Part shown: piece by piece, positions 41,621 to 49,956 of the stretch
Numbering within the stretch: the first letter of the stretch is position 1
Layout: every line of letters starts with the position of its first letter
Origin: G032773895 sp965248935
GTDB lineage: Bacteria; Pseudomonadota; Gammaproteobacteria; Pseudomonadales; Cellvibrionaceae
DNA length: 64,000 nt
Direction: 5' to 3'
Assembly (NCBI GenBank): GCA_965248935.1
Contig: OZ252214.1
Location: 3,720,001 to 3,784,000, forward strand
Translations under genes and position numbers: made by a program
The notes under the pieces: model-generated
Databases searched by the model: none
Told to the model about the DNA's origin: nothing
What the model saw: only the letters and a program-made list of their open reading frames with translations

Positions 41621-41776
41621 ATGAAAGATGATAAAAACCCTAGAAATATCAGAACAGAAGAGCGGGTTATTGCAGGTAAAAAAGTGAAAGTTGCTGCGGC
41701 AGATCATGTTGCTGCGTCGGCGGAAAAAGTCGCCAAACAGTACGATGAAGCACTTAAAAACCTAAAAGACAGATAA
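41621..41776 (+). CDS. Antitoxin of a Doc-type toxin-antitoxin pair
   Basis: A 51-residue, Lys/Ala-rich protein (MKDDKNPRNIRTEERVIAGK...). It ends two bases before the Doc-like gene, the usual antitoxin position. The ATG at 41621 has GAGG about nine bases upstream. It does not show the usual Phd DNA-binding fold clearly and resembles short antitoxins paired with death-on-curing proteins. Function is inferred from position and size. Confidence 0.72.
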   Translation: MKDDKNPRNIRTEERVIAGKKVKVAAADHVAASAEKVAKQYDEALKNLKDR

Positions 41777-41778
41777 CC

Positions 41779-42180
41779 ATGACATCTAATGTAGATGATT
41801 TTATTCACTTAACGGGTAATGAGATTACGGCTATTCATGACCAAATTATTCATAAATATGGAGGGCTTGAAGGTTCGAGAGCTGATTTGTCTATTGAGAG
41901 TATCGTATGGCGGATACTCTCAAATTTGATTTATTCTCCCACTGGCGGGATAGAATTTGTTGCTGCTTTATATGCAGAGTCAATATGTAAAGGGCATGTT
42001 TTTAATGATGGCAATAAACGAACCGCTTTATTGTCCATGCTTACTTTTTTAGATACAAACGGTTGCACTGTTTTATCAGATAATATTGATATTGCGGATA
42101 AAATAGTGGGGCTATCTGAAGGGACAATTAATCGTGATGAGTTTGCTTGTTGGTTAATGGTAAAAATCGTCTATGTCTAA
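41779..42180 (+). CDS. doc: Death-on-curing (Doc/Fic-fold) toxin
   Basis: A 133-residue Fic-fold protein. Its active-site motif HVFNDGNKR matches HxFx(D/N)(G/A)NKR of Doc, which phosphorylates EF-Tu in the P1 phage protein. IHDQIIHKYGG near the N-terminus is typical of the family. It is separated from its antitoxin by two bases and followed by a strong terminator. Placement next to a tRNA-Lys locus suggests it came with a mobile element. Confidence 0.88.
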   Translation: MTSNVDDFIHLTGNEITAIHDQIIHKYGGLEGSRADLSIESIVWRILSNLIYSPTGGIEFVAALYAESICKGHVFNDGNKRTALLSMLTFLDTNGCTVLSDNIDIADKIVGLSEGTINRDEFACWLMVKIVYV

Positions 42181-42193
42181 TAAGACCACTGAA

Positions 42194-42217
42194 GGGGCAT
42201 TTAATGCCCCTTTTTTG
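42194..42217 (+). terminator. Intrinsic terminator after the toxin-antitoxin pair
   Basis: GGGGCAT and ATGCCCC with a three-base loop, followed by six T residues. Confidence 0.92.
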
Positions 42218-42272
42218 TCTTTGCGATTTAGGGTGTATAATTTTCAGGCTAGATGCATCGAGTGTATAACCC

Positions 42273-43343
42273 ATGAGTGAACTTCAAACTCTACATAAAA
42301 AACTAAGTGATTCACCTCAAGAATTAGTGAAGACGTTTTTGGATGATGCGCTTAAATATAGAGAGATTCACCTTGCGGGAAACACTGATACTTATCGTGA
42401 TCAGATAAAACGGTTGTTAAAGGAGAATAACGCAGCGCTGATTGCTCACTATTATACCTCCCCCGAAATACAGTCTTTGGCAGAAGAAACAGGCGGCGTA
42501 GTAGCCGACTCTTTAGAGATGGCCAGGTTTGGAAAAAATCACCCTGCGAATACCTTGGTTGTGGCGGGGGTGAAGTTTATGGGGGAAACCTCAAAAATTC
42601 TTTCTCCAGAAAAGAACGTCTTAATGCCCACATTGGAAGCGACCTGTTCTTTGGATATTGGCTGCCCTGAAAAAGAATTTTCTGAATTTTGTGACTTACA
42701 CTCAGATAGAACCGTAGTGGTGTACGCTAATACTTCTGCGGCGGTGAAGGCTCGTGCTGACTGGGTTGTCACTTCCAGTATTGCAGTGGATGTGGTGGAT
42801 TACCTTGACAGTAAAGGCGAGAAAATTCTCTGGGCTCCCGATAAGCACCTTGGTCATTATGTTGCGCAAAAAACGGGTGCAGATGTGCTGTTGTGGGATG
42901 GGTCTTGTATTGTACACGAGGAGTTTAAAACCAAGGGCATATTGGATTTAAAAGCACTCTACCCCGATGCGGCAATATTGGTTCACCCTGAATCCCCGGC
43001 GCCTGTGGTTGGCATTGCCGATGTGGTAGGCTCAACATCGCAGCTTATCGCTGCTACTCAAACCCTCGATAACCCATCGTTTATTGTTGCCACAGATCAA
43101 GGCATTTTTTACAAAATGCAGCAGGCTTGTCCAGAGAAAGAATTGTTAATTGCGCCAACCGGAGGCGCAGGTGCAACATGCCGAAGTTGCGCAAATTGCC
43201 CTTGGATGTCGATGAACGAGCTAGAGAACTTGTCTCAAGTCTTTGACAACGCCAATACCAATGAAAACGAAATTTTGGTTGATCCCGCTTTAGCTAAAAA
43301 AGCAATGATTCCTTTACAGCGAATGCTCGACTTTAAAAAATAA
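42273..43343 (+). CDS. nadA: Quinolinate synthase A
   Basis: [4Fe-4S] enzyme that condenses iminoaspartate with dihydroxyacetone phosphate in NAD synthesis. It has 356 residues. AHYYTSPEIQSLAEETGG, the first cluster cysteine in EATCSLDIGCP and CRSCANCPWM near the C-terminus fit the family. It converges on the M48 peptidase with one base between stop codons. In Pseudomonas nadA also follows the queC/tRNA-Lys locus. Confidence 0.96.
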   Translation: MSELQTLHKKLSDSPQELVKTFLDDALKYREIHLAGNTDTYRDQIKRLLKENNAALIAHYYTSPEIQSLAEETGGVVADSLEMARFGKNHPANTLVVAGVKFMGETSKILSPEKNVLMPTLEATCSLDIGCPEKEFSEFCDLHSDRTVVVYANTSAAVKARADWVVTSSIAVDVVDYLDSKGEKILWAPDKHLGHYVAQKTGADVLLWDGSCIVHEEFKTKGILDLKALYPDAAILVHPESPAPVVGIADVVGSTSQLIAATQTLDNPSFIVATDQGIFYKMQQACPEKELLIAPTGGAGATCRSCANCPWMSMNELENLSQVFDNANTNENEILVDPALAKKAMIPLQRMLDFKK

Positions 43344-43344
43344 A

Positions 43345-44217
43345 TCACTCACTGATATTTTTTTCATCTTTTAGGTTAAAAATATATTCTGGTAGTGCGA
43401 CTAGCTTTTCTGACATCATTAATTCAGATTGAATAGCATTAACTCGTTCAATACGGTGGTCTGTATGTGGGTGTGTACTGAGAAATTGCGGCGGTTCCAT
43501 ACCTTCATATTCCTGCTGAAGCACGTGGAATAAAGCGTCGGCACCCTCTAAATGCCCGTAATAGGTTAACAGGGTTTCCAACGCCTCATTGTCGGATTCT
43601 ATTTCCTGCGAACGACTAAAGGAAAGAACCGTCAACAGACTTATATTTCCCAGTAATTGTTGAGATAGCGAACCATCGCCAACACCGGATACACTCACAA
43701 GGGCTAAACCGATAGCAACACCTCTTCCCAAAGCCATAATAGGGTGGCGATGTTTTACATGCGCAATTTCGTGAGCCATCACCATTGAAAGCGCGTTTTC
43801 GTGTGGTAATTGTTCTAGTAAACCTTTGTATATCACAACATTGCCACCGAGGGTTGCAAAGGCATTGACCGTATCGGCTTCAATATAGTGAACCTTTATT
43901 TTTATATCCGCAGGCAGACCTTGAGCTTTGCTTAATTTATCTGCAAGGTTTTGCAAGTAGCTCTCTACCTGTCCATCGGTTTCGGGTATATTCTCTATCT
44001 TTTGGCTATTTACAAAGGAACTGCCTAGGCTACCGAGCCATTGTTGTTCCTTTTCGAAAGGTATAAAACTGACTAGCCATTGAGCTAAGAGCGCGAGCAA
44101 AATTACTGCAACAATAACAACCGCTCCAACACCTGCTATCAGAGTAAAAAACTCCTTAAGCGGGTGAACCGGGGTAACATTAATTCCTTCCGGGATTTGT
44201 GGGTTGGAGTAATTCAT
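43345..44217 (-). CDS. Membrane-anchored M48 family metallopeptidase
   Basis: A 290-residue peptidase with one N-terminal membrane helix (LIAGVGAVVIVAVILLALLAQWLV). The zinc motif is HEIAH, and the third ligand is in EIESDNEA. STHPHTDHRIERV is typical of periplasmic M48 peptidases related to BepA and LoiP. It lies directly downstream of two YbjQ-type genes on the same strand, a combination seen in other bacteria. A role in envelope protein quality control is likely, but its substrate is unknown. Confidence 0.88.
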   Translation of the reverse strand: MNYSNPQIPEGINVTPVHPLKEFFTLIAGVGAVVIVAVILLALLAQWLVSFIPFEKEQQWLGSLGSSFVNSQKIENIPETDGQVESYLQNLADKLSKAQGLPADIKIKVHYIEADTVNAFATLGGNVVIYKGLLEQLPHENALSMVMAHEIAHVKHRHPIMALGRGVAIGLALVSVSGVGDGSLSQQLLGNISLLTVLSFSRSQEIESDNEALETLLTYYGHLEGADALFHVLQQEYEGMEPPQFLSTHPHTDHRIERVNAIQSELMMSEKLVALPEYIFNLKDEKNISE

Positions 44218-44239
44218 ACTGAATTAGTGTTAACAGGCT

Positions 44240-44695
44240 CTAGTTGAATTGGGGATCATTAAGTGCAGTGCCATAGGCAAAAACTTCGACGCAGCCAACC
44301 TGTTGTTTCTGCCCTTTGGTAATGGATGCCGTTTCGAGTTTAACGTTGACAATAATATTTGCGCCTAACTCCTTGGCATTTTCTTTCATACGTAATAACG
44401 CCTCTCGCCTTGCGCGTTCAAGCAGTGATTCGTATGACGTTATTCTGCCTCCAATAAGAGAGCGCAGTGCCGCCACAATACGTTTAAAGTAATCGATGGA
44501 GATAACAACATTACCGGCAACCAATTGAGCGTTTTGATCTCTTATTACGGAAGGAGGGTGGCGAGTACTAAAAGCGAGAATATGGCTAAACTCTTTTTCT
44601 CGTTTGAGAATGGATTTAAAATGACTCTTTTCAAGATATTGCCCAACAAAATATCCCAGGCTTAAAAGTACCAGAAAAATAATTAAATCGTACAT
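44240..44695 (-). CDS. YbjQ-type protein with an N-terminal membrane helix
   Basis: A 151-residue protein. The first 20 residues are a membrane helix (YDLIIFLVLLSLGYFVGQYL). The rest is a YbjQ-like domain with GGRITSYESLLERARREALLRMKENAKELGANIIVNVKLETAS. YbjQ proteins form beta/alpha pentamers of unclear function, sometimes labelled heavy-metal binding. It lies between a soluble YbjQ gene and the M48 gene, and may tether a YbjQ ring to the membrane. Confidence 0.78.
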   Translation of the reverse strand: MYDLIIFLVLLSLGYFVGQYLEKSHFKSILKREKEFSHILAFSTRHPPSVIRDQNAQLVAGNVVISIDYFKRIVAALRSLIGGRITSYESLLERARREALLRMKENAKELGANIIVNVKLETASITKGQKQQVGCVEVFAYGTALNDPQFN

Positions 44696-44770
44696 AGAAT
44701 AGTCCCTTTGGATTGACTGTTTTATTTGGCAGTATGTATTTGGGATTGAAAGATACGGCGTTGCCGTTGG

Positions 44771-45088
44771 TTACTCATCCAAAACAACCGCTGTTCCATA
44801 TGCAAAAAGTTCAGCCGCGCCGGCGGTGACAGACGACGTGGAGTAGCGGACATTAAGCACTGCGTTTGCGCCTATGGTAGAAGCCTGCTCTACCATTCTT
44901 TCGGTGGCCTCTTGCCTCGCCTCGGTTAAAAGTTCGGTATAGCCTTTGAGTTCCCCGCCAAAGATGTTTTTTAAGCCTGCCATAATATCGCGGCCTGCAT
45001 GTTTTGCTCTGACGGTATTGCCTTGCACCATACCTAAGTGCTTGATAATGCGTTTTCCTGGTACGATTTCAATATTGGTAACGAGCAT
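44771..45088 (-). CDS. YbjQ family (UPF0145) protein
   Basis: A 105-residue soluble protein. It has the family pattern GLKNIFGGELKGYTELLTEARQEATERMVEQASTIGANAVLNVRY and a C-terminal AELFAYGTAVVL. It is the first gene of a three-gene minus-strand group with the membrane YbjQ and the M48 peptidase. Confidence 0.85.
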   Translation of the reverse strand: MLVTNIEIVPGKRIIKHLGMVQGNTVRAKHAGRDIMAGLKNIFGGELKGYTELLTEARQEATERMVEQASTIGANAVLNVRYSTSSVTAGAAELFAYGTAVVLDE

Positions 45089-45520
45089 TTGGTTGATCCT
45101 TGTCCAATTAATAAGGTGTGTTTTCTTAGGTTATCTTATTTGTTTACTGAAATGAATAGCTAAAAGAGAATGTTTTTAGGATGTATGTTTCGATAAACTC
45201 AGGGTTTTCTGGTATTTTGTTGCATAAAACCCCTGAATTTATCACTATTTTTGTTATTTTATCCCAAAATAGGCTTTTTATTAGGATGGCTGTTGATATA
45301 ATGGCTGTCTATCACTAAACTATTGTTAAAACATATCAAGCACTAGGCTTAAATTTGTGAAAAAGCGCATTCAAAATACACTCAATTGCTTCGCTAAGGC
45401 TAGCAGTACTTCCTTGTGCTTGTTGCCGTTGCGCGGCATATAACCCCCCCCCCAAAAAAACACATTCCGAATACTAAATTAAACCCGCTAAGGTTTGGCC
45501 TTAGTGGTGGAGCATGAGAC
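45089..45520. promoter_or_regulatory. Leader region of leuA
   Basis: It contains an extended -10 promoter (TGATATAAT, TATAAT at 45297-45302; the -35 is weak). The leader peptide is at 45357-45443. A C10A7 homopolymer pair lies at 45444-45460. Just before the leuA binding site, CCGCTAAGG and CCTTAGTGG form a nine-pair hairpin. No T tract follows the hairpin. Confidence 0.65.
45357..45443 (+). CDS. leuL: Leucine-rich leader peptide of leuA
   Basis: A 28-codon frame from GTG 45357 to TAA 45441-45443. It ends in SLCLLPLRGI. Four of six consecutive codons (TTG TGC TTG TTG CCG TTG) encode leucine. Position (78 bases before leuA), size and codon bias are those of an attenuation leader, where stalling on leucine codons under leucine starvation changes downstream RNA folding. 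TAGG lies about ten bases before the GTG. The downstream structure lacks an obvious terminator, so control could act on translation initiation. Confidence 0.68.
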   Translation: MKKRIQNTLNCFAKASSTSLCLLPLRGI

Positions 45521-47065
45521 ATGAACAAAGACAAACTAATTATTTTTGATACGACCCTAAGGGATGGAGAGCAGAGCCCTGGCGCCTCCATGACAAAGGA
45601 CGAGAAAGTTCGCATTGCCAAGATGCTGGAAAAAATGCGGGTGGACGTTATTGAAGCGGGCTTTGCAATTGCCAGCCCCGGTGATTTTGATGCAGTGAAA
45701 GCTGTCGCTGATACCATTAAAGACTCTACGGTGTGCAGTCTGGCGAGAGCCGTTGATATAGATATTGACCGTGCAGGTGAAGCGCTAAAAGGCGCAAACT
45801 CTTCCCGAATTCATACGTTTATTGCCACCTCTCCAATACATATGAAGTACAAGCTCAAAATGGCACCTGAGCAGGTTTTTGAGCAGGCGGTGCGCTCGGT
45901 AAAACGCGCTAGAGGTTTTACCGATAATGTTGAGTTTTCTTTGGAAGATGGCAGTCGGTCTGAATTTGAATTTATGTGCCGTATTACCGAGGCTGCAATT
46001 AACGCCGGAGCCACAACAATCAACGTGCCAGATACCGTTGGCTACGGTGAGCCAAGTGAATATGGGGCCATGTTTAAACGACTTATTGAAACGGTGCCCA
46101 ATTCCGATAAGGCCATATTCTCTACGCATTGCCATAACGACCTTGGTCTAGCGGTAGCGAACTCACTCTCTGCGGTTATGAATGGCGCTCGACAAGTTGA
46201 ATGTACGATTAATGGCCTGGGTGAGCGGGCCGGTAATTCTGCGCTGGAAGAAGTGGTGATGGCTATATACACCCGTAGGGATATATACCCAGTGGAAACT
46301 CGTATTGAGGCTGAGCATATTGTGTCCACTTCTCGCCTGGTTTCTTCTATCACGGGGTTCCCTGTTCAGCCGAATAAAGCTATTGTCGGTGCCAATGCCT
46401 TTGCGCACGAATCGGGTATTCATGCTGACGGTGTACTCAAGCATCGTGAAACCTACGAAATTATGCGAGCGGAAGACGTTGGTTGGAACGCCAATAAAAT
46501 TGTGCTTGGGAAGCATTCAGGTCGAGCCGCAGTCAAAGCCCGCTTTGAAGACCTTGGCATTACCTTTGACTCTCAAGAGGCCCTCAACCAAGCATTTGCT
46601 CGCTTCAAAGAACTTGCGGATAAGAAGCACGAAATTTTTGATGCCGACCTGCAATCGCTTGTATCTTCTACTTTCAACGACAATGCCGAAGAAATCTACA
46701 TCCTAGTGGAAGCTGAGGCGCAGTCTAAATCTGGCAAAAAATCTACGGCCAGAGTCGTTGTGCAGGTTGAAGGTAAGGACGTGGATGCTTCTGCGGAAGG
46801 CAGCGGCCCCGTTGATGCGGCGTTTAAAGCCATTGAGAGCATAGTAAATAGTCAGACGGACTTACAGCTTTATTCAGTGAATGCCATCACACAGGGTACG
46901 GACTCTCAGGGGGAGGTAACCGTGCGTCTGGAAAAAAATGGCCATATTGTCAATGGTACTGGAGCGGATACAGACATTGTCACTGCCTCCGTTAAAGCCT
47001 ACCTTCATGCGCTAAACTTGCTATCATCTCCTGGCCGGTCACACCCGCAGCATCAAGGTGTGTAG
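45521..47065 (+). CDS. leuA: 2-isopropylmalate synthase
   Basis: First committed step of leucine synthesis (2-ketoisovalerate plus acetyl-CoA). It has 514 residues. The catalytic entry IFDTTLRDGEQSPGASM, the metal site HCHNDLGLAVANSL and GLGERAGNSALEEV are intact. The C-terminal leucine-sensing domain is present. Binding site GGAG precedes ATG. The stop codon TAG lies inside the first copy of a 21-base tandem repeat. Feedback by leucine plus leader-peptide control is likely. Confidence 0.96.
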   Translation: MNKDKLIIFDTTLRDGEQSPGASMTKDEKVRIAKMLEKMRVDVIEAGFAIASPGDFDAVKAVADTIKDSTVCSLARAVDIDIDRAGEALKGANSSRIHTFIATSPIHMKYKLKMAPEQVFEQAVRSVKRARGFTDNVEFSLEDGSRSEFEFMCRITEAAINAGATTINVPDTVGYGEPSEYGAMFKRLIETVPNSDKAIFSTHCHNDLGLAVANSLSAVMNGARQVECTINGLGERAGNSALEEVVMAIYTRRDIYPVETRIEAEHIVSTSRLVSSITGFPVQPNKAIVGANAFAHESGIHADGVLKHRETYEIMRAEDVGWNANKIVLGKHSGRAAVKARFEDLGITFDSQEALNQAFARFKELADKKHEIFDADLQSLVSSTFNDNAEEIYILVEAEAQSKSGKKSTARVVVQVEGKDVDASAEGSGPVDAAFKAIESIVNSQTDLQLYSVNAITQGTDSQGEVTVRLEKNGHIVNGTGADTDIVTASVKAYLHALNLLSSPGRSHPQHQGV

Positions 47066-47125
47066 CTAACCAATCAAGGTGTGCAGCTAACCAATCAAGG
47101 TGTGCAGCTAACCAATCAAGGTGTG
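47052..47125 (+). repeat. 21-base tandem repeat at the leuA 3' end
   Basis: ATCAAGGTGTG recurs at 47052, 47073, 47094 and 47115, giving three full 21-base units and a partial fourth. The first unit reads TAG (leuA stop) where the others read CAG. The unit length is seven codons. Confidence 0.9.
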
Positions 47126-47190
47126 AACAACCTACCTGGCCTCTTTGCTTTGTGTAGAGAGGTCTCCCTATTCGATAATGTGCAATAGAA

Positions 47191-48018
47191 ATGAACGAAC
47201 AACAGCGAATGCAGTATATGGAAGCCATGGGCATAGAAATGTTCGTGCCTCGTTTAGCTTTGCCTAATGCGTTGCTGTCTATTCCGTGTCCTCTTCCTAT
47301 TGCCGATAGTGTTGGTAATGCCGATGGGGAAGTGTTGAAAGAGGCGTTAATAAAGGACTCTAGTACTTCTCATACCTTGCCCGACATTGCTTCAGGGGAA
47401 ACATCACCCGCAGACAAAGCCGGTATGCCCAGTATTTGCTGGGAAGACGAAATTCAAAAACATAAGCCAACCGTTGGCAGCCGTGTTACACAGAATCATA
47501 TTGCTGAATCGCCTTCAACTGATCAAGCGGCAAAAGAAAGCGAGGTTGAGTGGGAGAGGGTTTCATTCACCCTTCACCTATGGCATCTCGATAGTATCAT
47601 GGTGGTTGACTCCCATCAGTCTGGAGACGCACTGCCAACGGAAAGGCTGTTAACGAATATGTTAATTTCCGCTGGTCTATTGCCCGTTCGTTTGCCCTCT
47701 ACAGAAGCCTTAGTATGGCCATTGGTGAATAGTCGTCCTCAGGATCAATCTTGGCTCGCGGCTCGTCAAATGGTAAGCGCGTTTGTGGACAGCCGTCTTT
47801 CGCAAAAACCTGTTAAACAACTTTTGCTATTAGGGGAAAATGCCTATAACGCTTTTGTTGGAAATGGCCAAACTTTTGCTGATCGCAGCTATCAAACCGT
47901 TTCGATAGATGACCTATCTCTGCCTGCCACCGTTCTTCCTAGCTTGGCAAAAATACTGTATGAACCCACTTTAAAAAGAAAGGTTTGGCGTGCGCTACAG
48001 CCCTTAGTGCAAGGTTAG
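47191..48018 (+). CDS. Putative HolD-like psi subunit of DNA polymerase III, extended form
   Basis: A 275-residue protein. Its N-terminus (QYMEAMGIEMFVPRLALPNA) resembles the start of HolD (LQQLGITQW...RP). The gene lies directly before rimI, as holD does in E. coli. The middle (about residues 45-115) is low-similarity and rich in Ser, Glu and Pro, probably disordered. The C-terminal half contains VKQLLLLGENAYNAFVG. Pseudomonas also has a long psi-like protein before rimI. Function would be to bind chi and SSB in the clamp loader. Assignment rests on the N-terminus and synteny. Confidence 0.5.
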   Translation: MNEQQRMQYMEAMGIEMFVPRLALPNALLSIPCPLPIADSVGNADGEVLKEALIKDSSTSHTLPDIASGETSPADKAGMPSICWEDEIQKHKPTVGSRVTQNHIAESPSTDQAAKESEVEWERVSFTLHLWHLDSIMVVDSHQSGDALPTERLLTNMLISAGLLPVRLPSTEALVWPLVNSRPQDQSWLAARQMVSAFVDSRLSQKPVKQLLLLGENAYNAFVGNGQTFADRSYQTVSIDDLSLPATVLPSLAKILYEPTLKRKVWRALQPLVQG

Positions 48019-48074
48019 TGTTTTAGCTTTAGCTTAAAAATATTTCCCTTAGCTTCAAACCCCGAACTAGAGTT

Positions 48075-48578
48075 ATGTCACAATTAATTAAAAATGTTTC
48101 TCTTAGCTTTCACCTGTTAGATGGCACTATTTGCAGTATTGAAAATATTGTTATAGAGCATCTACAGGATGTGGTGCAAAATGAACAGAAAGCGAACCCC
48201 TTTCCCTGGAAGCAAAATGATTTTGAAAGTTCTATACACTCCAGTCATATATGCGTGGGTGTTTTTATAGATAAAAATACATTAATTGCACACGGTGTAT
48301 TTTCGGTTGCGGCGGATGAAGCTGAACTACTGAATATTGCTGTGATTCCAGAATTCCAAGGTCGGGGAATAGCGAAAACTCTGATAGAAAAAATATGTAC
48401 AGAACTTCAAGAATTGGCACAAGAAATTTTTTTGGAAGTGCGAATAAGTAATAAAAATGCGATTGGTCTATATGAAAGCCTGGGGTTTAATTGCCTGGGT
48501 GAGAGACCAAATTATTATCCCGTTAGCCCTGGCGAAAGAGAAGACGCACTGATCTATGGGAAAACACTCAAATTGTAG
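48075..48578 (+). CDS. rimI: Ribosomal protein S18 alanine N-acetyltransferase RimI
   Basis: A GNAT acetyltransferase of 167 residues. The acetyl-CoA site is VIPEFQGRGIAKTLIEKI (QxxGxG/A). LEVRISNKNAIGLYESLGFNCLGERPNYY is characteristic of RimI. It follows the HolD-like gene. An extra 15-20 N-terminal residues precede the GNAT core. Confidence 0.88.
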   Translation: MSQLIKNVSLSFHLLDGTICSIENIVIEHLQDVVQNEQKANPFPWKQNDFESSIHSSHICVGVFIDKNTLIAHGVFSVAADEAELLNIAVIPEFQGRGIAKTLIEKICTELQELAQEIFLEVRISNKNAIGLYESLGFNCLGERPNYYPVSPGEREDALIYGKTLKL

Positions 48579-48590
48579 ATGTAATATTGT

Positions 48591-49949
48591 ATGGTCTCTC
48601 TTGAACCCCCACTTACCGAAGGCCCAATAGCAAAACGACTTTTTAATATGGCACTGCCAATGGTAATAGGCTTATTGGCAACCATGTCATTTAGTTTGGT
48701 AGACACCTATTTTGTTTCAGGGTTGGGCGGCAACTCTCTCGCTGCACTAAGTTTTACCTTTCCCATTATCATGTTTATTCTTTCTCTTTCCATTGGCCTG
48801 GGAGCGGGAACCTCATCCGTTGTTTCTCGATCTGCTGGAGAAAAAGACGAACAAGCCGTTAAACGCTTTATTACCGACAGTATTTCACTGACAACGCTTA
48901 TTGTTGGTATTGTGTCCATAATAGGGGTTTTTACCATTGAGCCTTTATTCCGTATGCTTGGGGCCGGCGATGAAATTATGCCATTAGTGGTGGACTATAT
49001 GGTGCCCTGGTATCTGAGTGCCGTGCCAATGGCCGTACCCATGGTGGTAATGTCTTCATTTCGAGCGCTGGGCAATACTAAACTGCAAGGTCAAGTAATG
49101 ATTGCAATGGCGGTTATTAACGCCCTCTTGGACCCCATACTTATTTACGGCTGGTGGATCTTTCCACGAATGGAAATTCAAGGTGCGGCAGTTGCCTCAC
49201 TTATTGTTCGCCTGGGTGGCTTAGCGCTAATGTTTTATTGGCTGGCAATTAAATTTAAGTTGCTGATCAACCCATTTCATTTCTCTCGGGCAGTAAAATC
49301 TTGGAAAAAAATACTGTACATTGGTATGCCTGCAATGGCGACAAATATTATTATTCCAGCCTCTGGTGCTATAGTTGTTGCTATTGTGGCAGGGTACGGT
49401 AATGAAGCCATTGCAGGTTTTGGTACTGCAGTAAAAATCGAAGCTATCGCATTAATTGGTTTTTATTCATTGTCTGCTGTTATCGGGCCATTTAGTGGTC
49501 AGAACCTAGGTGCAGGTGAAATTAAACGACTCCATCGCTCTCAACGTGTATGTGTTTACTTTTGTATTGCGGTGGGTGCAGCACTAACATTCGTACTTGG
49601 TTTATACGGAACACAAATAGGGCAAATATTCAGTGAAAACCCCGAAGTCGTATCCGTTGTTAGACTTTATTTACTTATTGTACCTATAAGCTATTTTGCC
49701 TATGGGACTGTAATGGTAGCCAATGCCTCCTTTAACGGCTTAGGTCATCCATTTCCAGGGGTATTTTTATCTTCCAGTCGAGTGATATTTTTATTGTTTC
49801 CCCTAGCTTGGCTGGGGAATGAACAATTTGGACTTGTTGGGGTGTTTGGTGCAATAGCACTATCCAATATCATTGTTGGCTTCTGGGCATATGGCTGGAT
49901 CAACAACTCAATACGGCGCCTGACTGAACATGAGTTAGCTGTGCGTTAA
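48591..49949 (+). CDS. MATE family efflux transporter
   Basis: A 452-residue inner-membrane transporter with about twelve membrane helices in two homologous halves. The N-terminal ALPMVIGLLATMSFSLVDTYFVSGLGGNSLAALSFTFP and the second-half GMPAMATNIIIPASGAI are typical of MATE. It probably exports cationic compounds with Na+ or H+ exchange. It starts 12 bases after rimI, so the two are likely co-transcribed. Confidence 0.9.
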   Translation: MVSLEPPLTEGPIAKRLFNMALPMVIGLLATMSFSLVDTYFVSGLGGNSLAALSFTFPIIMFILSLSIGLGAGTSSVVSRSAGEKDEQAVKRFITDSISLTTLIVGIVSIIGVFTIEPLFRMLGAGDEIMPLVVDYMVPWYLSAVPMAVPMVVMSSFRALGNTKLQGQVMIAMAVINALLDPILIYGWWIFPRMEIQGAAVASLIVRLGGLALMFYWLAIKFKLLINPFHFSRAVKSWKKILYIGMPAMATNIIIPASGAIVVAIVAGYGNEAIAGFGTAVKIEAIALIGFYSLSAVIGPFSGQNLGAGEIKRLHRSQRVCVYFCIAVGAALTFVLGLYGTQIGQIFSENPEVVSVVRLYLLIVPISYFAYGTVMVANASFNGLGHPFPGVFLSSSRVIFLLFPLAWLGNEQFGLVGVFGAIALSNIIVGFWAYGWINNSIRRLTEHELAVR

Positions 49950-49956
49950 CCTGTGC

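Noticed and set aside
46992..47234. Minus-strand frame with repeated HLDWLAA
   Set aside because: It is the antisense reading of the 21-base repeat after leuA.
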